Made by a program: the position numbers and the translations under genes
Part shown: piece by piece, positions 44,486-53,289 of the stretch
Layout of the letters: every line of letters begins with the position of its first letter
Position numbering within the stretch: the first letter of the stretch is position 1
Notes under the pieces: model-generated
The model's database searches: none
Told to the model about the DNA's origin: nothing
The model's input: the letters and a program-made list of their open reading frames with translations, nothing else
Source: Clostridiales bacterium
GTDB lineage: Bacteria > Bacillota > Clostridia > Christensenellales > Borkfalkiaceae
Assembly (NCBI GenBank): GCA_015055505.1
Contig: SVIB01000010.1
Coordinates: forward strand, 1 to 58,138
DNA length: 58,138 bases
Reading direction: 5' to 3'

Positions 44486-44611
44486 TTAAAATCCCCCTAT
44501 CCCTTCACCTATTTCATCATCAGGTAAAAGAATATTGCCGTCGCTTGTTCGTATTACGTCGTCTTCGCTTAAACTGATGATTTCAATTTCAAGTCCGTCG
44601 TATTTTCTCAT
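44486..44611 (-). CDS. 41-residue peptide of the MRKYDG...DDVIRTS type
   Basis: Starts at ATG 44611 behind AGGAG and ends at 44486: MRKYDGLEIEIISLSEDD, then VIRTSDGNILLPDD and a Gly-rich acidic end (EIGEGIGGF). It has no signal peptide. Small Clostridial peptides with the same plan (MKKYE.PE.E...EDVI.TSG, Gly-rich tail) are familiar to me but unassigned; they resemble leader-type precursors but no modification enzyme is nearby. The strong ribosome site and the position between two glycan-locus genes support it being expressed. Confidence 0.7.
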   Translation of the reverse strand: MRKYDGLEIEIISLSEDDVIRTSDGNILLPDDEIGEGIGGF

Positions 44612-44710
44612 GTTTATTTCTCCTTTTTTTATTTTCTCTATTAAGGCATTTCTTTCGCTAAAAGCGAAAGACGCGTCTTTTAAAAATTTTAATTTTATAT
44701 TTTGTTTGCG

Positions 44711-44917
44711 TTACGGTAACTTAACGTCTGGAAGTTCTATCTCTACCGGCAATGAAGTCGATTCCTTTTCAGGCTTAGATTGTCCTCCTTTTGACTCCGA
44801 TTGCTCTGCCATAATAGAATCGGATTCCGACGGCGTACCGTCGCTATCGTCCATACACGCAACGAGTGTAACCGCTAAAAAAAGCGCGGTTAAAAATAAC
44901 AAAAGTTTCTTTTTCAT
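44711..44917 (-). CDS. 68-residue lipoprotein
   Basis: Starts at ATG 44917 after AGGAGAAAAT: MKKKLLLFLTALFLAVTLVAC, a complete lipoprotein signal with lipobox LVAC. It is followed by ~48 disordered, Ser/Glu/Lys-rich residues ending IELPDVKLP. The mature part is too small for an enzyme; it may be a surface linker or an accessory of the transporter or esterase. It lies between pgmB and the 41-residue peptide gene on the same strand. Confidence 0.75.
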   Translation of the reverse strand: MKKKLLLFLTALFLAVTLVACMDDSDGTPSESDSIMAEQSESKGGQSKPEKESTSLPVEIELPDVKLP

Positions 44918-44973
44918 ATTTTCTCCTATTTTTAACTTTTTTCGCAATAATCAACTTATAGCCACACTTTTTA

Positions 44974-45600
44974 TTAAAGATTTAATAAATCGCTAAATTT
45001 GTTTAAACTGATTTGAGTTTTTTCGTATTTCGACGCAACCCCTATGCCTATTGCCGTAAATCCGCCGCTTACCGCCGCGTCAATACCTGCCTCGGCATCT
45101 TCAACGACAAAACAATCTTTCGGCTTTTCGCCTAAATATTCCGCCGCCTTTATAAAGACCTCGGGGTCGGGCTTACTCTTTTTAATGTTGTTTCCGTCGG
45201 ATACGGCGTCAAAATAGCCCTCAAAACCTATTTTTTTAAGAATTATCGGCGTATTTTTACTTGAACTGCCTATCGCTAATTTGTAGCCTTTTTGTCTTAA
45301 AGCCGATAGCGTTTCGGTAACATCGGGTAGTCTATCAGCCTCGGTTAAAGACTCTAAATACTGTTTATAATACTCGTTTTTTCTATCCGCTAAAAGTAAC
45401 TTTTCGCTTGCGGAATAACTCTTAGACGACCTTTCTAAAACTATTTCAAGGCTATCCATTCTACTTACACCGCGAAGCCTATCGTTTATGCTTTCATCAA
45501 AATAAATTCCTTCCTCGTCTGCCATTTTTTTCCAAGCCATATAATGGAATTTATCAGTGCTTACTATAACTCCGTCTAAATCGAATATAAACGCTTTCAT
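44974..45600 (-). CDS. pgmB: beta-Phosphoglucomutase
   Basis: 208 residues, HAD superfamily. FDLDGVIVSTDKFHYMAW has the nucleophile and acid/base Asp plus the cap residue region. LRGVSRMDSLEIVL is the beta-PGM cap signature, then GSSSKNT, KSKPDPEVF and VVEDAEAGIDAA. It turns beta-glucose 1-phosphate into glucose 6-phosphate, the step needed after an inverting GH65 phosphorylase, whose gene lies two genes upstream. Confidence 0.93.
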   Translation of the reverse strand: MKAFIFDLDGVIVSTDKFHYMAWKKMADEEGIYFDESINDRLRGVSRMDSLEIVLERSSKSYSASEKLLLADRKNEYYKQYLESLTEADRLPDVTETLSALRQKGYKLAIGSSSKNTPIILKKIGFEGYFDAVSDGNNIKKSKPDPEVFIKAAEYLGEKPKDCFVVEDAEAGIDAAVSGGFTAIGIGVASKYEKTQISLNKFSDLLNL

Positions 45601-45604
45601 TTTC

Positions 45605-46840
45605 TTATTCTCCTATCAGTAGCGATAAAATATTCATACTGTAAACCGAGGCGAGGAAATCGTTTGGATGATTGACGTTATTACCCGTCATATCGATATA
45701 TTTTTTACCTTTGTCAAGCATCTCCCCGTGCATTTTACCTATATTAACACACGCAACCCCTTTGTTTTCTTGGGCTAATTCTTCTAACTTTTCATAGTAT
45801 GAAATTTGATTTTTAGATTGGTTAAGCGCCTTAGGGTTTGCAAGCATAGTACCGAGTAAAATAAACTCACACTCGGGATTTCTTTCTCTTATTAAGGTTA
45901 TTATCCTTTGCATATACAACTTATAAGTTTTTTTGTTTATACCTGCCGTCGCATCGTTCATACCAAAGCCGAGTATAACCAAATCGGGCTTATAGTTTGG
46001 CATTTCTTCTAAAACTCCGCCTATTCCCTTTTGCGTAATTTGAACGCCGTTTACCCAGCCTATCGACTCCGTGCTTTTTATGGCGTTTTCACTCGTCCAT
46101 CCGCCAACGGATTTATTTAAAAAGCCTATTTTGGTTTCATATTGAGTCTCTAAAGATTGCCATACTTTTTCCGGCCAACTTTTTTCATTGGGATAAACGT
46201 TTATAACTCCCGTAGAATTTGCTCCCGTAGAAATAGAATCGCCAAAAATCATAAGTTCAAAGTCTTTTTTATTGGACAGTTTATCTATTGTTTTCGGCAA
46301 TTTATCCCCTGCAAACTTCGGTTTTTCACCAACCCACTCCTCTTCGTAGGTATAGGTAACGTAAATTTGTCTTTCAATAAAACCCGAACCTTCGGTAAAA
46401 GGTAAATACAAACCGCCGTCCGTACTTGGAATTTGAGTATAGTCAAACCCAGCCAAACGCTCTTTTCCCGAAACTTGGTCTTCAGTCATAAAAGGCATTT
46501 TGTCGCTTATGGCGTTTATTACGTTACCCTCGACTGAAAAATCTTCTCCAAGCGTATACGTAACCGTTGTTTTTCTAACGTTATCGTAAGATACTACGCT
46601 TAATATTTCAGTTGGAGTAAATAAAAGTTTTCCTTGAGGGGTTGAAATATCTTCTTTAACGAGCAATATACTCTCGTTTTTTATTTTATTAGTCTTCCAA
46701 AAGGGCATAACCGTTTCGTCCACCTTCCATACAGTGCTTTCGCTATTGCCGTTGCCTGAACTTTCACCGCTCGAACTTACGCAACCAAAGGCAAATAAAG
46801 ATAATAAAACGGCAAGACCTAAAGATATAATCTTTTTCAT
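45605..46840 (-). CDS. SGNH/GDSL hydrolase lipoprotein
   Basis: 411 residues with lipobox FAFGC at the N-terminus. Residues ~30-190 form a beta-rich N-terminal domain. The SGNH domain follows: block I FGDSISTG (Ser), block II VGGWTS (Gly), block III GFGMND (Asn), block V NVNHPND (Asp-His). Fold and placement suggest an extracellular carbohydrate esterase that removes acetyl or similar groups from the glycan before uptake. It ends four bases before pgmB starts. Confidence 0.88.
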   Translation of the reverse strand: MKKIISLGLAVLLSLFAFGCVSSSGESSGNGNSESTVWKVDETVMPFWKTNKIKNESILLVKEDISTPQGKLLFTPTEILSVVSYDNVRKTTVTYTLGEDFSVEGNVINAISDKMPFMTEDQVSGKERLAGFDYTQIPSTDGGLYLPFTEGSGFIERQIYVTYTYEEEWVGEKPKFAGDKLPKTIDKLSNKKDFELMIFGDSISTGANSTGVINVYPNEKSWPEKVWQSLETQYETKIGFLNKSVGGWTSENAIKSTESIGWVNGVQITQKGIGGVLEEMPNYKPDLVILGFGMNDATAGINKKTYKLYMQRIITLIRERNPECEFILLGTMLANPKALNQSKNQISYYEKLEELAQENKGVACVNIGKMHGEMLDKGKKYIDMTGNNVNHPNDFLASVYSMNILSLLIGE

Positions 46841-46849
46841 AATATTTAT

Positions 46850-49117
46850 TTAAATTACTAAAGATAATTTATTTTTCAAACAATATTCTTTTCCGTTATA
46901 AACTATTAAAACTTCTTCTTGCGAATTTGAAATCAACTCTAACTTTTCGCTTGACATCTCGGCTTTTATGCGTTTTCCCTTATACTCAAAAGAGATTTTA
47001 ACCCCCTTCCAAAACGGAATTTTGTTCGGTTTTAGCGTCAAACCGTAACCGTTTGCGGTTATACCGAAAACTCCTCTAAAAATACACATCCAAGCCCCTG
47101 CAAGACAGCCCGAATGAACGCCTTGATATGCGCAGTTATGTATATCTTTTATATCAATATGCGTGCAGTCGTTTAAATAATTGATAAAAGAAAGAGGTCT
47201 TCCAGCCAAAGCCGAACAAATTGCGTGAACGGGGAAAGTAAGAGAAGAAGACGACTCGCACATCTTTTCATAATAGTCCCAGTTAGCATTGTAATCAGCG
47301 TTTTGAACGTCAATATTTAAATAAGAGAACAATAACATTACGTCAGGCTGTTTTATAACTTGACTTAAATGATATAGACCTGCTTCTTTCATTTGGAAAT
47401 TCGTTCCGCTTCCGTTACCTTCAACCTCAAGTCCTCTGCTTAAATCAAAGTATCCGTCAAACTGCGGAATTAGTCCGTTCTTTTCTAACGGCAAATACAT
47501 ATTTTTTGCGATATTTTCAATTTCTTTAAGCAAACCGTCAGTAATATTTGCTTTATCTCTTGCATTAGAAAAATCGTATTTACCGTCGTATTCTACTATT
47601 TTATTGAGAATAAACGCCGTTTCGTAATTGGTATAAGCGTCGTTATTCACGTAAGGATGATGTTCGTCCGTTCCCGTTACGTTCAAAATTTCATATCTTC
47701 CGTTACGGAAAGTAACCCTATCTATCCAGTATTTTCCTATTTCATATAACATTTCCATACCGTAATCTTTCATAAACTGCAAATCGTCGGTATTGCGGAA
47801 ATAGTTAATTATTCCAAACGCAACGTCGGAATTAATGTGTATTTGCAAGAAAGGATGCCTTGCGTATATCCACACGTGTTCCTTTCCTTCGACGGAAGAT
47901 ACAAACGCATAACGCGCCCCTCTCCGTCCTTCAATTTTTGCGTTTTCGCGTGATTGGTTAAGCATTTGATAGCGATACATAAGAAGTCTTTTAGCCTGCT
48001 CGGGATATGCGTGTATAAAAATAGGCATTTGATAAATATCTGCATCCCACCATACAAACTGGTTATATTTTTCGCCTGTTAATCCCTTTGCTGAAATTCC
48101 GTGTACGCTGTCTAATTCGTTTGCCGAAATAATAGTATGATAATTAGCAAAACGTATAGACGCCTCGCTTTTTTTATCACCGTCAATCTCTACTTCAAAT
48201 TTGTCTAATACTTTTTTATATTCTTGGCAATGCCCGTCTAATTCTTTGCTAAAATCAAATTTTTCGTGTTCGTATTCGTCAAATTCTGCTTGACTTATAT
48301 CTACGTCGCGTTGCGTATAAAGACACGTTTCTTTCTCAACGACGTATTCGTTTGCTTTAGGAAATAAGCATTCGTTGAACGCAAGACCTTCAACTTTATT
48401 TGCCTTGCCTTCTACCTCTTTTCCGTCCGCTTTAAATATGCTCTTTGTTATAATCTTACCCTTAAAACCGTACTTATTACCCGAGGTAAACGTAACCTTC
48501 GTGGCGTTATTTGAACTATCGGTTTCTACGTCTAATAAAATTTTCTGCCCGTTAGTTCTAACCTCGGTATCTACGCCCGATATTACTTTGACGGGCAAAT
48601 TGTGGTTTATCGGTCTTACAACTACTTTTTGATAATATTTATGTTTATTAACATAGGACGCAAACCTCAAAAAACTAAACTCGGTTATATTGCCCTCTCC
48701 GTCTTTCCATCTTACCTCACGGATAAGACAAGCCCTTTTCGTATCAAGAGTTCTTTTCCACGAAAGAAGTTCACCCTCCCAAGGATAAAAAGTTTGATTG
48801 CCTACGGTAAATCTAATCAAAAGAAAATCAGGAATATTTATACAAGATACTTGCTTATCAAATCTCTTTAAATTCTCCTCGTTTATATAGTATTTTTTCA
48901 TGTATAAATTATCGCAAAAAGGCTCTACGATTTCTACAATCTCATCTATATAACCGCGAATAAACGCGCCTTGAACTTTAGTCGCGCCAAACTCCTCTAA
49001 ACTACCGCGGACACCCATATATCCGTTGCCCGTCGTTAAAATAGAGGCTTGCCTTCCCTCATCAGCCAAACGGTAATTTTCTTCTGTTAAATTTAAATTT
49101 TTATCAAATGCAATCAT
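46850..49117 (-). CDS. GH65 disaccharide phosphorylase
   Basis: 755 residues, no signal peptide, so cytoplasmic. The GH65 plan is clear: an N-terminal beta-sandwich (LADEGRQASILTTGNGYMGVRGS), then the (alpha/alpha)6 barrel with FVWWDADIYQMPIFIHAYP and the general acid Glu in NVTGTDEHHPYVNNDAYTNYE. The phosphate site is near HAICSALAGRP. It splits an alpha-linked glucoside with phosphate into beta-glucose 1-phosphate and a free acceptor; pgmB downstream fits. Whether the substrate is trehalose, maltose, kojibiose, nigerose or a glucosyl-rhamnose/glycerol cannot be told. Confidence 0.92.
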   Translation of the reverse strand: MIAFDKNLNLTEENYRLADEGRQASILTTGNGYMGVRGSLEEFGATKVQGAFIRGYIDEIVEIVEPFCDNLYMKKYYINEENLKRFDKQVSCINIPDFLLIRFTVGNQTFYPWEGELLSWKRTLDTKRACLIREVRWKDGEGNITEFSFLRFASYVNKHKYYQKVVVRPINHNLPVKVISGVDTEVRTNGQKILLDVETDSSNNATKVTFTSGNKYGFKGKIITKSIFKADGKEVEGKANKVEGLAFNECLFPKANEYVVEKETCLYTQRDVDISQAEFDEYEHEKFDFSKELDGHCQEYKKVLDKFEVEIDGDKKSEASIRFANYHTIISANELDSVHGISAKGLTGEKYNQFVWWDADIYQMPIFIHAYPEQAKRLLMYRYQMLNQSRENAKIEGRRGARYAFVSSVEGKEHVWIYARHPFLQIHINSDVAFGIINYFRNTDDLQFMKDYGMEMLYEIGKYWIDRVTFRNGRYEILNVTGTDEHHPYVNNDAYTNYETAFILNKIVEYDGKYDFSNARDKANITDGLLKEIENIAKNMYLPLEKNGLIPQFDGYFDLSRGLEVEGNGSGTNFQMKEAGLYHLSQVIKQPDVMLLFSYLNIDVQNADYNANWDYYEKMCESSSSLTFPVHAICSALAGRPLSFINYLNDCTHIDIKDIHNCAYQGVHSGCLAGAWMCIFRGVFGITANGYGLTLKPNKIPFWKGVKISFEYKGKRIKAEMSSEKLELISNSQEEVLIVYNGKEYCLKNKLSLVI

Positions 49118-49135
49118 AGTGTTTCCTTATTGAAG

Positions 49136-49161
49136 TATTCAGCCCCCAAAGGGGCTGAATA
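49136..49161 (-). terminator. Intercistronic hairpin between the surface protein and GH65 genes
   Basis: Perfect 11-bp arms TATTCAGCCCC/GGGGCTGAATA with a four-base loop and no U-run. It likely stabilises the upstream mRNA or partly stops transcription so that surface genes are made in excess of the enzyme. Confidence 0.7.
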
Positions 49162-49173
49162 CGTATCAAAATT

Positions 49174-51372
49174 TTAGTCTTCTTTTCTCTTTCTTGCAAT
49201 AATTGCTCCTGCCATAGCAACGAACATAATTGCCGTGTTGCCTAATCCGATAGCGCCTAAACATCCGCCACTTGCTTGACCGTCGTCCTTAGATTCCGTA
49301 GTACCGTCACTGCCGTCGTCGGGATTTTCAGGGTTTTCTGGGTTTTCAGGGTTTTCAGTTTGCTCGGGTTCGCTCGGCTCTACGTATTCGTTTTCTGCAA
49401 CGAATGAAGCAGCAGGCTGACCGTTTATAGTATTGATAGTGATTTTACAAGTATTCATATCCTTATCGCAACTACCGATATTAAGGTAACCTTCGCCGTT
49501 TACAAGATAGGTTTCAAGAATTGACGCGTCAAGTACGCAAAGTTTAGTCTCTTCTGCCTCGCCCATCTTTACGAATACGTTATATACCTTATCTTCTTTT
49601 GCAAAACGAACGTTAATATCCGTACCTACGGTTCCGCCTTCAACAACGGGCCATCCGCCGGTAGGACAGTTTCCGTAAAGTTTAGGATATCCCATTTGGA
49701 ATTCGGTAGTATCCGTTTTAGGAATGATTAAAGTGGTAATACCGGTAGACGCAGAGAAAGTATCGGTGTCTGAAATGTGCATTACGTCAAGTTCGGAGAA
49801 GAAATGTAAACCAAGCCATGCGTTTGCGCCGGTAGGTCCTTCGGTGTAAGTAAAGTTGATAGAGAATCCGTCAAGTTGGAATTTATCTCTAAACGAAATA
49901 CCAACGTCCGAGTTAGGATCGTCATCATAGTAATCGGTTGCAAAGTAATCAATACCGCCGTCTTCGTTTGCCTTAATAAAGGTTACGTTGTAAATATCCC
50001 AAGATTTAGCAAGGTCGCCTGCGTAATTCTTTACAGACTTACTTAAAATAGTAGCCGCAGCATTTACTCTTGCTTGGTAACTTTCTTGATTGTTAGCAAG
50101 TGCGTTTGAAACGAATATAACGTTCTTTAATGCGCCTGCGTTTAAAATCTTATCGTTATCCGAAAGGTCTTTTACTGCCTCTTCAAAAGCAACGATATCT
50201 GCAAGAACTAAAGCGTCTTTAGCGTCTGCAAGTTTGTTTTTAGCGTCGTTATAAATTGCTTTCTTTGCCGACGCATAGTCGCCGTACTCTGCTGACATTT
50301 CGATTAAGTCGTTTAATGCGTCAAGGTTTACAGAAGTCTTTAAACTCTCTGCAACTTCCGTCTTTTGCTTAGTGTCTAAGCCTGCCTCAACGGTTGATGC
50401 GAATACGTCGATATAAGAAGCGATATCAACGATATTTTTCTTTTCTTCGTCGTTGCCTACTGCTAAGTTAAGAGCAGTTTCAACGGGAGTAAATTTAGAA
50501 TTAAGCAAAGATTTTTCTCTGTTTCTTAAAGAAAGAGTTTGCATTTGAGCCTTTATTTCTTTTACCTGTCCGTAAACGCTAACTATATCGTCTAAGTCGC
50601 TATCAGCGTTTAAGCCTGCATAGTCGATAGCCTCAATTTGGCTAAGAACTGCGTTATAGGTTTCTGCGGTTTCAGCAAGATATGCTGCTCTATAAGAGTC
50701 GTTATAGTCGTGAATTACGATTTGAGATACGCTTTCCCAACCGCCGAAAACTTCGTCTACTACTCTCTTTTCGCCGATTACTTGAGTTAATTGCTCTTCG
50801 GTGATTTCGATAATCTTTTCATCTCCGTTAATCTTTAAGCTCATTCTAAGACCGCCGGTAGCCTCGTCAATCTTTGAACAAACGATATCAAATCTTACGT
50901 TCTCTAAAGACGTAACAGGATAAGAATATGCGTATGATTCGTGAGAAGGACCTACGGTTACTACCGGACCTCCCTCTAACGCGCCGTTTAACACGATTGA
51001 AATAGAGCCTGCGCCAAGGTATTCAGCCGTAGTTAAAATAAAGAAAGCAATTTTACCCGTAGTCATAGTATAACTGATTGACGCGGTATAAATATCAGTA
51101 CCCGTACCGTTTACGTCTTTACCGTTTGTCATTCTGTGTCCGTATGCCGTGTTAGGTAAGGTAATAACGGTTTCGCCTTGCTCGTTTAAAACCGAACTCA
51201 TTGCGCCGCCGCCCCACCAGTAATCGACGAAGTCAGTCGTCTTTCCGTCGTTCGTTACGACTACGGGGGCTGTATCGTCAGCTTGCGCTTTCAAGTTGGA
51301 TACGCCTACGAAGGTCGTAATAGCCATTGTCAATGATAAAATCAACGTTGCAATTTTAGTCATCTTTTTCAT
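49174..51372 (-). CDS. Cell-surface anchored repeat protein of the glycan locus
   Basis: 732 residues. Signal peptide (KIATLILSLTMAITTFVGVSNLKAQA); first beta-sandwich about 30-230; helical spacer about 235-465; second beta-sandwich about 470-665 (LDGFSINFTYTEGPTGANAWLGLHFFS), related in pattern to repeats of the 1168-residue protein. Then a Pro/Glu/Asn linker with NPE repeats and a C-terminal sorting-like end: GGCLGAIG, a hydrophobic helix and RKRKED. This fits display of glycan-binding modules on the wall or membrane. It overlaps the upstream gene by 17 bases. Confidence 0.8.
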   Translation of the reverse strand: MKKMTKIATLILSLTMAITTFVGVSNLKAQADDTAPVVVTNDGKTTDFVDYWWGGGAMSSVLNEQGETVITLPNTAYGHRMTNGKDVNGTGTDIYTASISYTMTTGKIAFFILTTAEYLGAGSISIVLNGALEGGPVVTVGPSHESYAYSYPVTSLENVRFDIVCSKIDEATGGLRMSLKINGDEKIIEITEEQLTQVIGEKRVVDEVFGGWESVSQIVIHDYNDSYRAAYLAETAETYNAVLSQIEAIDYAGLNADSDLDDIVSVYGQVKEIKAQMQTLSLRNREKSLLNSKFTPVETALNLAVGNDEEKKNIVDIASYIDVFASTVEAGLDTKQKTEVAESLKTSVNLDALNDLIEMSAEYGDYASAKKAIYNDAKNKLADAKDALVLADIVAFEEAVKDLSDNDKILNAGALKNVIFVSNALANNQESYQARVNAAATILSKSVKNYAGDLAKSWDIYNVTFIKANEDGGIDYFATDYYDDDPNSDVGISFRDKFQLDGFSINFTYTEGPTGANAWLGLHFFSELDVMHISDTDTFSASTGITTLIIPKTDTTEFQMGYPKLYGNCPTGGWPVVEGGTVGTDINVRFAKEDKVYNVFVKMGEAEETKLCVLDASILETYLVNGEGYLNIGSCDKDMNTCKITINTINGQPAASFVAENEYVEPSEPEQTENPENPENPENPDDGSDGTTESKDDGQASGGCLGAIGLGNTAIMFVAMAGAIIARKRKED

Positions 51373-52243
51373 CGTTTTCTCCTTTTTTTATAAAGATTTT
51401 TATATTGTTTATCAGTACGGAAACGTCAAACGTTCCCGTTACCTCAAAGCCGAAATTCATATTGCCCAAACACATATCTTCCCAATTTGAATCTTGAAGA
51501 AAATTCCTCTGTTTGGCAAGTTCAAATCCCTGTTTAATCCACTTATAGACGGGGATTTCTAATACAGCGTTTTCGCCAAGCCTTATCGGTTTTTGCAAAA
51601 ACTCCCTTGAATTTACTATGTTGATGAACTTTCCCGTGTTCTCTTCCTTTCCTCCGTCTTGCGCCGTAAACGCAGGCGGAAAATCGTATCTTGGATAATC
51701 CCAAAACGGAAGCCCAAACCAGAAAAAATCACCGTAGCCCTTAGAATTCTTGTTTCTGTTTTGAATTGCTATAAACCACTGTAATTGAACGGTGTGCAAA
51801 TCGTTTTGCTCTTTTTCGTCCATCATATTTGCAAACTCGGTCAAAGTAAAATCTATTGACTGCACGACCTCTTCAATTTTGCACAAGAAATGATTTTCTT
51901 CAAACTCCTGCTCAATTAGAATATGAGGCCAGCCCTCGCCCTCTCGCCTTGCGTGAGTATACTCTTTACTCGCCGTCAAAGAAAGTCTTGCTTTTCCCTT
52001 TCCTTTCCAAAAGCGCACGCTTTTAGCCTCGTCTAAATATTCAAAAGAGCCGTCGTCCCACACTTTTTCTTGACCGTTTGCCAAATTATACCTACTGCAC
52101 CATTGCGCCAGTTTCCACGACGGCGAGCATTTAGCCGTCTTGTTAAAATCAAGCGTTTTTATGGGCTCTTTGGTTATCAAGCCGTCGGTATGATAAAGCC
52201 AAAATCCGTTTTCAAAATTCTCGTCAATAAGAATTTGTTTCAT
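51356..52243 (-). CDS. Cytoplasmic-looking member of the shared glycan-locus domain family
   Basis: 295 residues, no signal peptide. The whole protein is one copy of the ~270-residue domain: PSWKLAQWCSRY, TASKEYTHARREGEGWPHILIEQ, LHTVQLQWFIAIQNRN, YGDFFWFGLPFWD, NWEDMCLGNMNFGFEVTGTFDVS. Conserved Trp, His and Glu suggest a binding cleft or active site. Lack of a signal means it works inside the cell, perhaps on the imported sugar. I do not recognise the family. It lies two bases after the 52245 gene and overlaps the surface protein gene. Confidence 0.75.
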   Translation of the reverse strand: MKQILIDENFENGFWLYHTDGLITKEPIKTLDFNKTAKCSPSWKLAQWCSRYNLANGQEKVWDDGSFEYLDEAKSVRFWKGKGKARLSLTASKEYTHARREGEGWPHILIEQEFEENHFLCKIEEVVQSIDFTLTEFANMMDEKEQNDLHTVQLQWFIAIQNRNKNSKGYGDFFWFGLPFWDYPRYDFPPAFTAQDGGKEENTGKFINIVNSREFLQKPIRLGENAVLEIPVYKWIKQGFELAKQRNFLQDSNWEDMCLGNMNFGFEVTGTFDVSVLINNIKIFIKKGENDEKDD

Positions 52244-52244
52244 A

Positions 52245-53279
52245 TTATTCTCCGACGTACAAATTCAAACGCGATATATCCGCCGCGATATCGTATATAC
52301 CCGTTACCTCAAAGCCGAAATTACCGCTATTAAGAACTAAATCTTCCCACTTCGTGTTTGTAAGGAATCTCGCTTCTTGCGCAGCGCGGAAAGCGTCTCT
52401 CATTCTCGGTAAAAGGTTATAATTTATAGACTGCGTTTCTCCCACTCTCGTAGGCGTTTTACAGTAACTAGACGAAATGGGCTGATAGATAAACGCGCCC
52501 GTATTTACCTCTTTACCGCTATCTTGCGACGCGTATGCAGGGACTACCTCATATCTTGCGTCAAATAAATTCAAACCGAACCAAATATATTCGCCGTAAT
52601 CCTTACTTTGAGAGTTGTTGTTGACTAACGTACAGTAGAACACGAATTGAGCGGTGTGTAAATCTCTATTGACTTCCGCATTAGAGGTGTATCCGCTAGA
52701 AAATCTCGTAAGTTCAAAATCCATTTCAAAGCGAACGCTCTTTAAGTCCTTTAAACGCGGAGTTTTAACCATTTTATACTCTAATAAAATGTGAGGCCAA
52801 GGCTGTCCGTTTTGACGGTTTGACGTATATTCTTTAGTACCAAGTAAACGCATACTTATCGCGCCCGTTTCAGTATCTATTGAAAACTTTTTACTCGTAT
52901 CAGTAAATATGTGCTTAGGTCCGTTTACAACGTGTTTTCCGTTTAAAATGTTATACGTATCGTACAATTCTGCGTCTGCTCTGTGATAATATCCGCAATA
53001 CCATTGAGCAAGTTTCCATTGAGGAGAAACCATATCTTCCTCGTCAAATTTAACCTGTCCGATAGGAGTTGCGATTCCGTCCGTTTGCGAGGACACGGTA
53101 AAGCCGTGTGAGAAGTATCTGTCCGCTATAACCTGCGTTTCAACTACGTCGTCAGGGACAGATTCGTCTACGATAGATTCGCTCGTTGAGTCGGTTTGTC
53201 CCGTAGAGCCCGACGTATCGCACGCTATTAGCGAAAACAACATAGTTAGTGATAAAATAGCCGAAATTATTTTTTTCAT
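52245..53279 (-). CDS. Lipoprotein member of the shared glycan-locus domain family
   Basis: 344 residues from ATG 53279, which fits AGGAGG six bases upstream; the frame to 53309 is an extension into the permease gene. Lipobox SLIAC, a Ser/Thr/Asp linker, then the same domain as in 51356 and 40943: PQWKLAQWYCGY, GQPWPHILLEY, LHTAQFVFYCTLVNN, YGEYIWFGLNLFD, SGNFGFEVTGIYDIA. So the domain occurs outside (lipid-anchored), outside (secreted) and inside the cell. It follows the permease gene by ten bases. Confidence 0.78.
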   Translation of the reverse strand: MKKIISAILSLTMLFSLIACDTSGSTGQTDSTSESIVDESVPDDVVETQVIADRYFSHGFTVSSQTDGIATPIGQVKFDEEDMVSPQWKLAQWYCGYYHRADAELYDTYNILNGKHVVNGPKHIFTDTSKKFSIDTETGAISMRLLGTKEYTSNRQNGQPWPHILLEYKMVKTPRLKDLKSVRFEMDFELTRFSSGYTSNAEVNRDLHTAQFVFYCTLVNNNSQSKDYGEYIWFGLNLFDARYEVVPAYASQDSGKEVNTGAFIYQPISSSYCKTPTRVGETQSINYNLLPRMRDAFRAAQEARFLTNTKWEDLVLNSGNFGFEVTGIYDIAADISRLNLYVGE

Positions 53280-53289
53280 CTTTTCCTCC

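Noticed and set aside
44535..44996. A 153-codon plus-strand frame opposite the small peptide and lipoprotein genes
   Set aside because: It is antisense to two genes with good ribosome sites and is a Ser/Phe-rich mirror of them.
49318..49357. Tandem 9-bp repeats as a possible phase-variation tract
   Set aside because: They encode an in-frame NPE linker; gain or loss of 9 bp changes linker length only and cannot switch the gene off.
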